Assembly: GCF_028369105.1 (NCBI RefSeq)
Contig: NZ_JAQNDO010000001.1
Location: forward strand, 11,564,501-11,628,500
Source of the DNA: Polyangium mundeleinium
GTDB lineage: Bacteria; Myxococcota_A; Polyangia; Polyangiales; Polyangiaceae
Direction: 5' to 3'
Length of the DNA: 64,000 nt
The notes under the pieces are model-generated. The model saw nothing but the letters and a program-made list of their open reading frames with translations. It was not told the origin of the DNA and made no database searches. This document shows, in pieces, positions 19,065 through 27,116 of this stretch. Both the position numbers and the translations under genes were made by a program. Numbering within the stretch: position 1 is the first letter of the stretch; every line of letters starts with the position of its first letter.

Positions 19065-20293
19065 GCGAGCCCGTGGGGACGAAGGGCGTGGTGTTCGCGG
19101 AGGTGTTCGCCGCGCGCCGGGACAAGCTCATCGATCGGCTGACCGAGGAGGCGCTCGTGGTGCTCGGCGGGACGCTCGGGGCGCCGATGGAGGCCTTCCG
19201 TGCCGACCGCGCCGTGGAGGTCGACGCGGCCATCGCGGCGCTCCGCGACGGCAGCATGCCGTTCGCGGTCGAGAGCTGGAAGCGCTGGATCGACAGCTCG
19301 GTGCAGCGCGGCTGGTCGGTGACGACGCTCCAGGGCGTCCTCGGCGCGATGCGGCAGGTGTTCGTCGACGTGGGGCTCGAGCTCCACGCGGCGGGCGTGC
19401 CGGACGCGACGTCGCGGATCCGCACGTTCATCCGCACGTCGAGCGAGGCGCTCTGCCTCATCGACGAGGAGCTCCGCACACGGGTGGAGCACCTGCACCG
19501 CAAGGCGCAGATCTTCGAGGCGCTGATCCACAACGCGCCGGACGGGGTGGGCGTCGCGTCTCCGGACGGGACGCTGCGCTACGTGAACCCGGCGTTCGAA
19601 CGGCTGCTCGGGCGCGACGATCTCGTGGGCCGCTCGGTCCACGACACGCTCGCGCCGCAGGCCGAGGCTGAGCACCGCGGGCAGGTGCTGACCGCGGTGC
19701 TCGAGCAAGGCTCGTGGAGCGGGGTGCTCCCGTACCAGCGCGCCGATGGCACGACGTTCGACGCGCAGGTGACGGCGTTCCTCGTGCGCGACGAGCAAGG
19801 TCGGGGCATCGCGCGCTGCGCGATCGTCCGTGACCTGACGCAGGCGCGGCGCGCGGAGGAGGAGCGGCGCAGGCTCGCGGCCGAAGTGATCGCGGCGCAA
19901 CGTGCGGCGCTCGAAGAGGTCGGGACGCCGCTCGTGCCGATCGCGGAGGGCGTGCTCGTGATGCCGCTCGTCGGAGCGATCGAGCCTGCGCGGGCCGAGC
20001 GGATGCTCGGCGTGCTCCTCGAAGGGATCGGCCAGCAGAACGCGAAGGTCGTGATCCTCGACCTGACGGGCGTGAAAGAGGCGACCGCGGAGGCGGCCGA
20101 TGCGCTCCTCCGCGCGGCGCAGGCGGCGCGGCTGCTCGGCGCGGAGGTGGTCACGACGGGGACGGGGCCGGAGCTCGCGCGGACATTTGTGGAAAATGGG
20201 GCAGAGCTTGGAACGATCGTGACCAAGGGGACCTTGCGGGACGGCGTGGCCTACGCGCTCCGTGTAGCGCGGGGGCAGGCCCCGCGTCGCTGA
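19061..20293 (+). CDS. RsbR-like PAS-STAS stressosome-type protein (second of pair)
   Basis: A 410-residue paralogue of the preceding protein with the same order of parts: helical N-terminus, PAS domain (NAPDGVGVASPDGTLRYVNP, residues about 155-265), charged linker and STAS domain (LVPIAEGVLVMPLVGAIE, ILDLTGVKEATAEAADA, ELARTFVENG). As in its partner, the first STAS phospho-acceptor position is Ala and the second Thr is kept. ATG 19061 overlaps the upstream stop as ATGA, so the two are probably made together and may form a mixed complex. The N-terminal modules have diverged more than the PAS and STAS domains. Confidence 0.85.
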   Translation: MSEPVGTKGVVFAEVFAARRDKLIDRLTEEALVVLGGTLGAPMEAFRADRAVEVDAAIAALRDGSMPFAVESWKRWIDSSVQRGWSVTTLQGVLGAMRQVFVDVGLELHAAGVPDATSRIRTFIRTSSEALCLIDEELRTRVEHLHRKAQIFEALIHNAPDGVGVASPDGTLRYVNPAFERLLGRDDLVGRSVHDTLAPQAEAEHRGQVLTAVLEQGSWSGVLPYQRADGTTFDAQVTAFLVRDEQGRGIARCAIVRDLTQARRAEEERRRLAAEVIAAQRAALEEVGTPLVPIAEGVLVMPLVGAIEPARAERMLGVLLEGIGQQNAKVVILDLTGVKEATAEAADALLRAAQAARLLGAEVVTTGTGPELARTFVENGAELGTIVTKGTLRDGVAYALRVARGQAPRR

Positions 20294-20332
20294 TGGTTCT
20301 ACGTCAAACGGACGCCGCTGACGACGAACCAT
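20293..20332. terminator. hairpin just after the PAS-STAS operon
   Basis: An interrupted inverted repeat: ATGGTTC at 20293-20299 pairs with GAACCAT at 20326-20332, with inner GTCA/TGAC pairing. It begins at the last base of the stop codon. There is no T-tract, so it may be a structured 3' end or a processing site rather than a strong terminator. Confidence 0.35.
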
Positions 20333-20410
20333 TACGAATACGATGGAAGCACGAATGCGGCGCCATTGAGGTATTCGTGAATCGAGGCCAGGGTGTTACC
20401 ATCCTTGGCT

Positions 20411-21070
20411 ATGAAAAACATCTCATTGTCCCTGCTCCTCGTGATGGGCTCGCTCACGGTGATCGGCTGCGGCGGCCCCATGGAGGCAGAGGACGAATAC
20501 GCGGACGATTCGGCCGATGAAATCGGCGGGGCGCTGGGCGAGGCCCTGGAGACCACCGCTGCCGACGACGAGAACGCAAAGGCGCTCCCCCAGGACGCGG
20601 ACACGGCGGATCTCGTGGCGTGGTGCGACGACGTCGTGACCTGGGATCAGGCCTGGTTGGATTACGAGGCGCAGGTGCTGACGCTGGTGAACCAGCGGCG
20701 CGCGGCCGGCGCGAGTTGTGGAGGCGTGGCGTATGCGCCGGCGCCCCCGCTCGTGGCCGAGGAACGGCTGCGGTGTGCGGCGCGCAAACATTCGAAGGAC
20801 ATGGGCGTGAAGAATTTCTTCAGCCACACCGGATCGAATGGATCGACGCCGTGGGCACGCATCAAGAGCGCCGGCTACACGTACAAGATGGCGGCCGAGA
20901 ACATCGCCGCCGGGTATGCCACCCCGGCCGCCGTGGTGAATGGGTGGATGGCGAGCACGGGACATTGCAAGAACATCATGAATGCCTCGCTCAAGCAGAT
21001 CGGCGTGGGGTATTACCAGGGGACGACGGGGTACAAGAAATACTGGACGCAGGATTTCGGGACGCCCTGA
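20411..21070 (+). CDS. CAP/SCP-domain secreted lipoprotein
   Basis: A 219-residue exported protein. Signal peptide with lipobox VIGC at residues 17-20, an acidic linker to about residue 75, then a CAP (SCP/PR1) domain. Family landmarks are LVNQRRAAGASCGG, LRCAARKHSKDM with the conserved His, NFFSHTG, AENIAAGYATP with the Glu, and VVNGWMASTGHCKNIMN. Three or four Cys suggest disulfides. The ATG at 20411 is preferred to the GTG at 20393 because the signal peptide starts there. Function of bacterial CAP proteins is poorly known; secreted, envelope-associated roles are usual. Confidence 0.88.
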   Translation: MKNISLSLLLVMGSLTVIGCGGPMEAEDEYADDSADEIGGALGEALETTAADDENAKALPQDADTADLVAWCDDVVTWDQAWLDYEAQVLTLVNQRRAAGASCGGVAYAPAPPLVAEERLRCAARKHSKDMGVKNFFSHTGSNGSTPWARIKSAGYTYKMAAENIAAGYATPAAVVNGWMASTGHCKNIMNASLKQIGVGYYQGTTGYKKYWTQDFGTP

Positions 21071-21108
21071 AATCCATGCTGTCTTGATTCGGAGCGACCC
21101 GCACAAGG

Positions 21109-21161
21109 GGGCGATGGAGACGCGAGGTGCTTGCCCAGAACGCGCGCAACCTCCATCGCCC
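21109..21161. terminator. long-stem hairpin between convergent genes
   Basis: Perfect 11-bp inverted repeat: GGGCGATGGAG at 21109-21119 and CTCCATCGCCC at 21151-21161, with a 31-bp loop. It sits between the CAP lipoprotein (plus) and the sigma factor gene (minus). There is no T-run on either side, so termination is only a possibility. Confidence 0.4.
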
Positions 21162-21247
21162 GCTTCTACGGATCGTTCAGCGAATGAACCTGGTTGGTTC
21201 GTCGCGCGAAAAAGGTTCCGCGGCTCGGTCGATTTTCGGGCAGGTGC

Positions 21248-22186
21248 CTACTTTGCGAGGAGCCAGCCGAACATCGCCCGCGCGCGGATCGGGTCGGCCG
21301 GGTACGCGCGGAGATACCGCTCCAGGGCGCCACGCGCGGCATGCACGTTGCCTTGCGTGACCGCGCGCTCGACGGCCTCCACCATGGCCCGCGGCCGACT
21401 CGCGCCCATCGGCTCGTCGCATGCACGAACCGGCGGGGGTTCCCTTGACGGCAGGTCTTCACACGCGTTGCCCGCGACGACGCTGACGAACAGGCGCGGC
21501 GACGAGGACGTGGCGACCCTGGGCGGCTCGGCGTGCATGAAGACCCATATCGCCACGGACACGCCCGCCGCGGCGAGGAGCACCGTCGTCGTGGTCGCCC
21601 ATGCGCCCCCCTGCCTTTGCATCTCCGACGCCACGAGCAGCGCGGGAAGGACCGCGTGGAGCTCGTCGCGGTACCCCTTCAACCGCTCATAGGCCTGCTC
21701 GCGGGCCCGCGAGCGCCGCGACTTCACGGTCCCCTTGGGGATGTTGAACGCCTCCGCGGCCTCTTCCTCCGACAGCCCGTTCATGTCGCATGCGAGAAGG
21801 ATGTCGAGCAGCTCGGGGCGCATGCCTTCGAGCCGGGCGAGGACGAACGCATGCACGCTGCGCGAAGCGACGATGTCTTCGGGCGTGGCGGACGGGGATG
21901 GCGCGGAAAAGAGATCACCTTCGGATTCGCCGAAGATCTCGCCGTGACGTCGCAGCTCTCGCTTGTGGTTCTTCGAGATCCGGACGGCGAAGCCGTACAC
22001 CCAGCTCTTCACCGTGGCGCGCGCGGGATCGTAGGCGTCCGCGCTGGCCATGGCGGCCGCGATGACCTTCTGCGCGAGGTCTTCAGCGTCTGCGGGCTGG
22101 TGACCGAAGGATCGCATCCAGAGGACGACGAAGGACCGCAGCGCGAGGATCGCGTCCCTTGGGCTCGGAACGTGGCTCATGCGCAT
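21248..22186 (-). CDS. ECF-type RNA polymerase sigma factor with C-terminal membrane segment
   Basis: A 312-residue protein. Residues about 1-85 contain region 2 (ADAEDLAQKVIAAAMASAD, TVKSWVYGFAVRISKNHKRE). Residues about 115-170 contain region 4 (LLDILLACDMNGLSEEEAA, GTVKSRRSRAREQAYERL). Unlike ordinary ECF factors it continues with a transmembrane helix (VLLAAAGVSVAIWVFM, about 200-216) and an outer part of about 95 residues with Cys and Pro, ending in a helical TPR-like stretch. This looks like a sigma factor joined to its own membrane anchor and sensor tail. Starts at 22186 or 22180 are equally possible. Neighbouring envelope genes on the same strand may be targets. Confidence 0.85.
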   Translation of the reverse strand: MRMSHVPSPRDAILALRSFVVLWMRSFGHQPADAEDLAQKVIAAAMASADAYDPARATVKSWVYGFAVRISKNHKRELRRHGEIFGESEGDLFSAPSPSATPEDIVASRSVHAFVLARLEGMRPELLDILLACDMNGLSEEEAAEAFNIPKGTVKSRRSRAREQAYERLKGYRDELHAVLPALLVASEMQRQGGAWATTTTVLLAAAGVSVAIWVFMHAEPPRVATSSSPRLFVSVVAGNACEDLPSREPPPVRACDEPMGASRPRAMVEAVERAVTQGNVHAARGALERYLRAYPADPIRARAMFGWLLAK

Positions 22187-22222
22187 GCTTGGCGTTTCGC
22201 CGGGAAAAGGTTCCCGGGATCG

Positions 22223-23365
22223 TCAAGGCACGCAGCAGAATGTGACGGGGCCGGAGGGTTCGGCGCTGCCTTCCAGTTCGCCGCCGCTCGGGGCGCACGT
22301 GCCGGCGGCGTACATCAGGTTCGTGACGCGCTTGCTGCCGAGGGACTGCCCCAAGGGGCTCATGTCGATGCACGCGCCCTTGTCCGAGGAGATCGACGTC
22401 CCGAGGAGGAACGCGTCGCACGCGTCGTCCGTGTAGGCCGTCACCGCGGCCTTGCAGGCGCTGCCCTCCACAGCGCCACACGTGCACGCGGTACACGTCC
22501 GTGTGTTCGTGAAGGTCCGGTAGTACACGTGCCGCTCCGTGTAGCCTTCGGCCGGGCACACGGAGTCGCCGTCGAGAAAGACGCAGGAGCGGAACCCTGC
22601 GTCGGCGCGTGGGACGCACATCTCGTTCTCCTCGCACGCGGAGAGCCCGGTGTCTTCGAGCCCTTCGCAAGCAAGGGCGACCTCTCCCCACTTCGGCTCG
22701 GGGAGCGGCAACGTCGAGGGCGCCGAGGGCGCGCAGCCGACGTCCGTCTTGCCCAGCGGCCCGACGTCGAGCGACTGGACACACGGCACCCCGCCGCAGT
22801 CGAGGCTCGCGGGGACGGCGTTCTCCGCGGTGCATGCGCCGTCCCACGCGTCGGGTGGGGTGAAGGGGGTCTCGACGGAACCGGATACGAAATCGCAGAC
22901 CGCTGCATGCGCCACGAAGGTGCTCGGCGGCGTGCAGCTCCCGGTGGAGGAGCTGCACGTGCACGCCTTGCACGACGCGTCCGGGACGATGAGATCACGG
23001 TAGCGGGTGAACTGATGGAGAAGATGGCTAGGGCACGTGGGCGCCTCGTCTGCCGGGCCAAACCAAACCAGGTGGGGGAAGTTCCACGCATCGTTGGTCG
23101 GCCGGAGAGGCACGCACGTGCCCTCACATTTTGGGGAGGCGTCCTCCTCCATGGAAGCGTCGGTGCCGGCGTCTTCACCTGGGCCGGCATCGCAGAACTC
23201 ACAGAAACGGCCATCGATGCAACAGCAGTTATCGAAGCCGGTCGCCGGCGTCCAACAGTCGGGCGCCTGGCCTACAATCTCGCCGTTCCCACATGCAGGC
23301 ACTGCTACCGCGACCATCACCGGCAAGAAACAACAACTTAAAATCAGATAAATTTTCGAATTCAC
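22223..23365 (-). CDS. Cys-rich secreted lipoprotein, unknown function
   Basis: A 380-residue exported protein with signal peptide and lipobox-like VPAC near residue 25. It contains about 30 Cys in clustered motifs (DNCCCIDGRFCEFC, CKACTCSSSTGSC, CTACTCGAVEGSAC, VTFCCVP at the C-terminus). Two segments with CxxCxC spacing look like internal duplicates. Seven bp separate it from the upstream envelope gene, and the sigma factor gene follows 36 bp downstream, all on the same strand, which suggests one unit. I do not recognise the family. Confidence 0.82.
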   Translation of the reverse strand: MNSKIYLILSCCFLPVMVAVAVPACGNGEIVGQAPDCWTPATGFDNCCCIDGRFCEFCDAGPGEDAGTDASMEEDASPKCEGTCVPLRPTNDAWNFPHLVWFGPADEAPTCPSHLLHQFTRYRDLIVPDASCKACTCSSSTGSCTPPSTFVAHAAVCDFVSGSVETPFTPPDAWDGACTAENAVPASLDCGGVPCVQSLDVGPLGKTDVGCAPSAPSTLPLPEPKWGEVALACEGLEDTGLSACEENEMCVPRADAGFRSCVFLDGDSVCPAEGYTERHVYYRTFTNTRTCTACTCGAVEGSACKAAVTAYTDDACDAFLLGTSISSDKGACIDMSPLGQSLGSKRVTNLMYAAGTCAPSGGELEGSAEPSGPVTFCCVP

Positions 23366-23372
23366 ACAACCC

Positions 23373-24431
23373 TCACTTGAACTCGAACCGTGGCGAAATC
23401 CCCAAAGTCCATAGGGCTCCGGTTCGCCAGAGGATCAACTCACCCGAGGTAGACCTCATCAGCACTTTCGTCTCCTGAAGCGGCGCCAAGACCTCCCCGA
23501 ACAGGGCGACGGACATCCGCTCGCCGCGATACATAAAAAACGTTGCGCGCGCGCCTGCCCATACCAGCGTGTCCGACCAATCGACTGGCGAAATCTCCGT
23601 GGTGTACGTCACGTTGAGACTGCCTCCGCCCCCCATGCCGCACAGACCAAACCGCTCATGGGGCGTCACGCAGCCGATCCCGAGCCCAGCCCATGTCGCG
23701 GCCTGGACGGGTACCACGCCAACCTCCTGTTCCCATGTACCCATCCCACGAAACTCTACGCCGACAGACCATAAACGCCAGCGCGCGTCAAGGGACAAAC
23801 CTCCACCCGCCCCTATTCCGGGCAAACCCGCGGGGACAAACAACGCGCTCGCGCCAACCGCCCAGGTCGGACCGGCCAAACCCTGTTCGGTCGGCGTAGG
23901 CGGCGGCGGCTCCGACGTCGTCTCTACACGATAGAACGGGTCCAGGGTTCGGCGGCGAAGGGGCCCGTCGTCATCGTACGCCACAAAGGGACGCAAAGGA
24001 GGAGACGGCGCCGCCGTACCGACCTCGAATTCCGGCACACGCAGGAGCCACGACGGCGCTTCCTGCTTCTTCAGCTCCCACTTCCCGAGGTTCAACGAGA
24101 TCGCGTAGGCGGTGTCCTGCATCAGCTCGCGACAATCGATCGGCCCCGGGATCACCGCCTGCCAGCGCTCCACCCCTGCGTCGTCCGAGGCGGAGACATG
24201 CGCTTCCATCTTCCGCCCGCTGCCTTTCAGGGCAATCCGCACGAGTGGACGGGCGTCGTCACGCACGACGCGGTAACCGAAGTCTCCTTCGAGGAACAAC
24301 ACCAGCGTGTCGCGATCCATGCACCCGCGCGCCGGCTGGTAATCGAGACGAAAGGACACCTCCTCGTTGGCGCTCGCAAGCGCGGGCGCGGTGATGAGCG
24401 CAAGGCCGAGGAGCACGGAAAAGTGACGCAT
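23373..24431 (-). CDS. exported envelope protein, possibly beta-barrel
   Basis: A 352-residue protein with a clear signal peptide (cut near ALASA-NEE). The N-terminal half (residues 22-145) is a mixed domain with two Cys (ARGCMDRDT, GPIDCRELM). The C-terminal half (residues about 190-352) alternates hydrophobic and glycine-rich strands (GASALFVPAGLPGIGAGGG, VGVEFRGMGTWEQE) and ends ALWTLGISPRFEFK, with the terminal aromatic pattern of outer-membrane barrels. It is the first gene of a probable unit with the Cys-rich lipoprotein and the sigma factor. A short fragment resembling its N-terminal domain lies at 25531-25595. Confidence 0.8.
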   Translation of the reverse strand: MRHFSVLLGLALITAPALASANEEVSFRLDYQPARGCMDRDTLVLFLEGDFGYRVVRDDARPLVRIALKGSGRKMEAHVSASDDAGVERWQAVIPGPIDCRELMQDTAYAISLNLGKWELKKQEAPSWLLRVPEFEVGTAAPSPPLRPFVAYDDDGPLRRRTLDPFYRVETTSEPPPPTPTEQGLAGPTWAVGASALFVPAGLPGIGAGGGLSLDARWRLWSVGVEFRGMGTWEQEVGVVPVQAATWAGLGIGCVTPHERFGLCGMGGGGSLNVTYTTEISPVDWSDTLVWAGARATFFMYRGERMSVALFGEVLAPLQETKVLMRSTSGELILWRTGALWTLGISPRFEFK

Positions 24432-24786
24432 GCCCGGACTTTACCGCATCCAGGTTGGTCCGGAGAAGCGTCACGTGAGAAACCATCTCAACGGCGCGAG
24501 GAAGACGAAAGCGAGGCCGACGCGGACACGCTGATTGGGTCTCGGGTCAGGAGCGCAGAGCACCGCGTCGGCCTCTGAAGATGACCCTACCCGAGACAAA
24601 CGTGGATGTCAAGCCCGAGACAAACGTTTTGTTCCAGGACGAACGGGGGGCACTTGCCGTCCCGTCGAAGCGGAGGAGCCAGGCCTCGGCCCGCTCCTTA
24701 TACATGCATGCGCGGCCCCGAGGCCGCCCGCGGTCCGGGCGGACAAACCGTCCGAAGGAGCACGTTGAAGGGGGAGGCGGATGGGC
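24432..24786. other. intergenic, with direct repeat
   Basis: A 355-bp gap between two minus-strand genes, upstream of the envelope protein gene. It contains two copies of CCGAGACAAACG at 24591-24602 and 24615-24626 (24 bp apart), and a further GGACAAACCG near 24741. No convincing ORF. It probably contains the promoter for the three-gene envelope unit. Confidence 0.5.
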
Positions 24787-25143
24787 TCAAGGCCGCGACG
24801 GGGATTCGATGTCGGCGACGTCCAGTTGGATCTGTCCGTTCAACAGATCAGGAAGACCGCAGGACAACATGCCGCCCCAGTGCACCTTGCCCCTCAACGG
24901 AGAGCCATCAATGGATGCGCGCACGATGCCCAGACAATGCAGAAGCGCCTGCAGGGCATCCACGCCGTACCCCTCGCGATGTCGGATATTGAGCGGAGCA
25001 CCGAGCTCGAACCCGCATTTCCATACCCCACCCTTTACGACGTAGGGCATCCCAACCTCCAGATGCAGGTCTGCCTCAGATCCATCTTCATGCCTATACT
25101 TCAAGGTGCGGACCGCAAGAATGGTCCTGGCTCCGCGGTTCAC
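24787..25143 (-). CDS. small cytoplasmic protein, DUF6968-like
   Basis: A 118-residue protein. I place the start at GTG 25143, which overlaps the stop of the upstream gene as GTGA and has GGGGGGAG 4 bp before it. The in-frame ATG at 25197 would lie inside that gene. Sequence features: RTLKYRHEDGSE, VWKCGFEL, GYGVDALQALLHCLGIV and KVHWGGMLSCGLPD, an order I associate with the DUF6968 family, though not firmly. No signal peptide. Probably translated together with the small secreted Cys-rich protein, so a cytoplasmic partner such as an immunity or chaperone role is conceivable, but nothing shows it directly. Confidence 0.72.
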   Translation of the reverse strand: MNRGARTILAVRTLKYRHEDGSEADLHLEVGMPYVVKGGVWKCGFELGAPLNIRHREGYGVDALQALLHCLGIVRASIDGSPLRGKVHWGGMLSCGLPDLLNGQIQLDVADIESPSRP

Positions 25144-25409
25144 TCGTCTCCCCCCTGCTCGGCGTCTCTCAAGCATCGCGCATACTCCTGGTTGCACTCG
25201 TTATAACAAATCGGACGATCGCAGAGACGACGGATTTCTTGGTTGCATCGCTCGATGCAGTACCGGAGAAATCTGTCACATCGTCTCTTTCGCGCCTCTG
25301 CTTTCGATTGCTGTGGCACCGGGTCGGCAATTGCCTCGCTTGCTGGCGTCGACACCAGAGCAAAGAAGGCCAGCCAGAACAACAGCGTGACGGCAGCGAC
25401 CTTGTGCAT
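25140..25409 (-). CDS. small secreted Cys-rich helical protein
   Basis: An 89-residue protein with a strong ribosome binding site (GGAGGGG, 5 bp spacing from the core) and a classical signal peptide (VAAVTLLFWLAFFALV, cut after SEAIA). The mature part of about 60 residues has seven Cys spaced 6-3-7-4-3-6. Two half-repeats are visible, CIERCNQEIRRLC and CYNECNQEYARC, each with a CX3C. That pattern suggests a disulfide-bonded helical hairpin. It is strongly charged. It overlaps the downstream DUF6968-like gene by 4 bp. I do not recognise a named family. A secreted effector, toxin or structural role are all possible. Confidence 0.75.
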   Translation of the reverse strand: MHKVAAVTLLFWLAFFALVSTPASEAIADPVPQQSKAEARKRRCDRFLRYCIERCNQEIRRLCDRPICYNECNQEYARCLRDAEQGGDE

Positions 25410-25530
25410 TATCCCCTCCGTACGAACAGGCTACATTCGACCGTAGGCAGACAAGTTTCGGGAGTCAAAAAAGCCGCTGGCCACGGCCAAGGCGCGATCG
25501 TCCCGCTTGTAAAGCCGCGATCTTTCGCCG

Positions 25531-25595
25531 CCATCTTCCGCCCGCTGCCGTTCACGGCGATCCGCACGAGCGTACGAGCGTCTTCCCTCACCATG
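25531..25595 (-). pseudogene. fragment of a paralogue of the 23373-24431 envelope gene
   Basis: About 54 of 65 bases match 24206-24270. The translated fragment reads VREDARTLVRIAVNGSGRKM, against VRDDARPLVRIALKGSGRKM in the intact gene. Similarity stops abruptly on both sides and no full reading frame surrounds it. It is best read as the remnant of a duplicated copy. Confidence 0.65.
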
Positions 25596-25899
25596 CTTCA
25601 CTGTTGCCTGAATGTCTCAGCGCACGTTCTCGCGAGACTCGAAAGAATGAGGGTGCTCCGAATCGCAAAGGGACCGCCGGAGGCAACGCGTCCCTTCGCC
25701 CAACCTATCGCGTTCTCCCCAGGTTTGGGCATACAATCGCTCGCCAGCAGCGACCTGGACGCTCGCGCAACGCCTCCACTCCCCACTTCGACCGCCTGAA
25801 CGCGCCCCGTCCCGCATCTCCGACCTCCTCGGCCCGCTTCCACCGGCCCGCCGACGCTCCTCACCTCGCCCCCGTCGCCGTTGGGAGTACACGGCCGCC

Positions 25900-26165
25900 T
25901 CGCCCCCGCGCCCGAGATGCCCCCATCCCCCCGCGCCTCCCTTGCAGCTCCGCTTCAGCCAACCGCGCCCCTACCCCACCCCGTGCCCCTGATCCCCCCA
26001 CGCGCCGCCAGCGCCCCCCAACCGCTCCCACCCCCGCTCGGCCCCCTCCTCGCGCCCCCGTGACCTTTGCGGCCCCGTTTCCGCCCCCCGAACCGCCCCC
26101 GCAACGCGTTGCAACGCCACTTCAGCCGCCCCAACCACCCCCGCAACGTGTCCACCGGCCCCTTT
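25900..26165. repeat. C-rich, strand-asymmetric low-complexity tract
   Basis: On the plus strand C greatly exceeds G, with at least fifteen runs of four to six C separated by short spacers. The minus strand therefore has many G-runs that could form quadruplexes. Two partial repeats sharing CCCCCGCAACG occur near 26096 and 26143. It lies just upstream of the coiled-coil protein gene. Confidence 0.7.
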
Positions 26166-26230
26166 AGCCATACCTGCGTATGCTTACTCATCTTGACATG
26201 CCGTACGACAGGACCCTAGCGTGATCCACC

Positions 26231-27109
26231 ATGGCTACAATCAAGACCCTCCCCGAGACAGCGACCACATCGACCTCGGAAGAACACTTCCGCCACACCG
26301 TGGTCCATGTGCGGCGGAGCCCGCACACCCAACACCTCATTGCCGAAGTGGAGGCGTTCCACCCCCGCATCGACGCCGCCATTGCCGAGGAGAAGAACTT
26401 GCTCGAAGCCGAGGCCGAAGCCGCCGCGGCCGTGCAATTCGCGGATCGTGACCTCGATGATTCGGTCGATTTCGTCGGGGCGAACGTGGACCGGTCCTCG
26501 CTCCTCGGCGCGCGGCTCTTCGGAGACCTGCGCCCGAGCGAATTGAAGCGGCCCACGCTCGGCGGGCAACTCGATATCATGAGGACGTGGCCGGAAGCGC
26601 TGGCCGAAGCCGATAAAGCCGTGCTGAGAGACCACGCGCCCGTGGTCGCCGCGCGCGCGGCGGCGGGCGTCGCGGCGGCGACCGAAAAGAAGGCCGCCAC
26701 GCAAAAGCTCGTCGACTTCCGGACGATCGGGTCGCGCGTGAAGCTGAACCAGGACTTCAACAAGTTGCGGAAATCCCTTTTTGGCAAGCTGGGCGAGATC
26801 CAGCACGCGCACAAGCTCGGCGCCGGCTGGGCAGAGTCGTTCTTTCTGCAGGACACGGCCGACGAGCCGAGCCTGGCACAGCTCGACAAGAAGATCGGGG
26901 CGGTCGAGGGAGAGCTCGATGCCTTGAAGAAACAACGCGAGGCGCTCGCCGCGCAGGAAGCAAGGATCGCCGCCGAACGGACGAAAGCCGTCCAGCGACA
27001 GAAGAAGGCGAAGCTCGAAACGCTGCAAAAGCTCAAGGCCGATCTCGCGGCGCAAGAAGCGGCGCTTCTCTCGGAGCTCTCCGGCGCCGACACGGATCCG
27101 ATCTCGTGA
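26231..27109 (+). CDS. coiled-coil protein, unknown function
   Basis: A 292-residue soluble protein, rich in Ala, Glu, Lys and Leu and almost free of Cys. Residues about 40-80 and 225-285 are strong coiled coils (LDKKIGAVEGELDALKKQRE, KLETLQKLKADLAAQEAALL). The middle is a helical domain with GSRVKLNQDFNKLRKSLFG. No signal peptide or catalytic motif. It follows the C-rich tract and converges on the next gene with 7 bp between stops. A structural or scaffold role is likely, but the family is not one I recognise. Confidence 0.78.
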   Translation: MATIKTLPETATTSTSEEHFRHTVVHVRRSPHTQHLIAEVEAFHPRIDAAIAEEKNLLEAEAEAAAAVQFADRDLDDSVDFVGANVDRSSLLGARLFGDLRPSELKRPTLGGQLDIMRTWPEALAEADKAVLRDHAPVVAARAAAGVAAATEKKAATQKLVDFRTIGSRVKLNQDFNKLRKSLFGKLGEIQHAHKLGAGWAESFFLQDTADEPSLAQLDKKIGAVEGELDALKKQREALAAQEARIAAERTKAVQRQKKAKLETLQKLKADLAAQEAALLSELSGADTDPIS

Positions 27110-27116
27110 AAACGCT

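Larger units (their letters stand above)
25410..26230. other. gene-poor stretch with remnant and C-rich tract
   Basis: An 821-bp region without a supported gene. It holds a decayed copy of part of the envelope gene (25531-25595) and a strongly asymmetric C-rich tract (about 25900-26165). ORFs in it have no sensible domains or start sites. Confidence 0.7.

Noticed and set aside
25598-25864. 88-codon minus-strand ORF
   Set aside because: No signal, domain or ribosome binding site, and it ends just before the decayed gene fragment.
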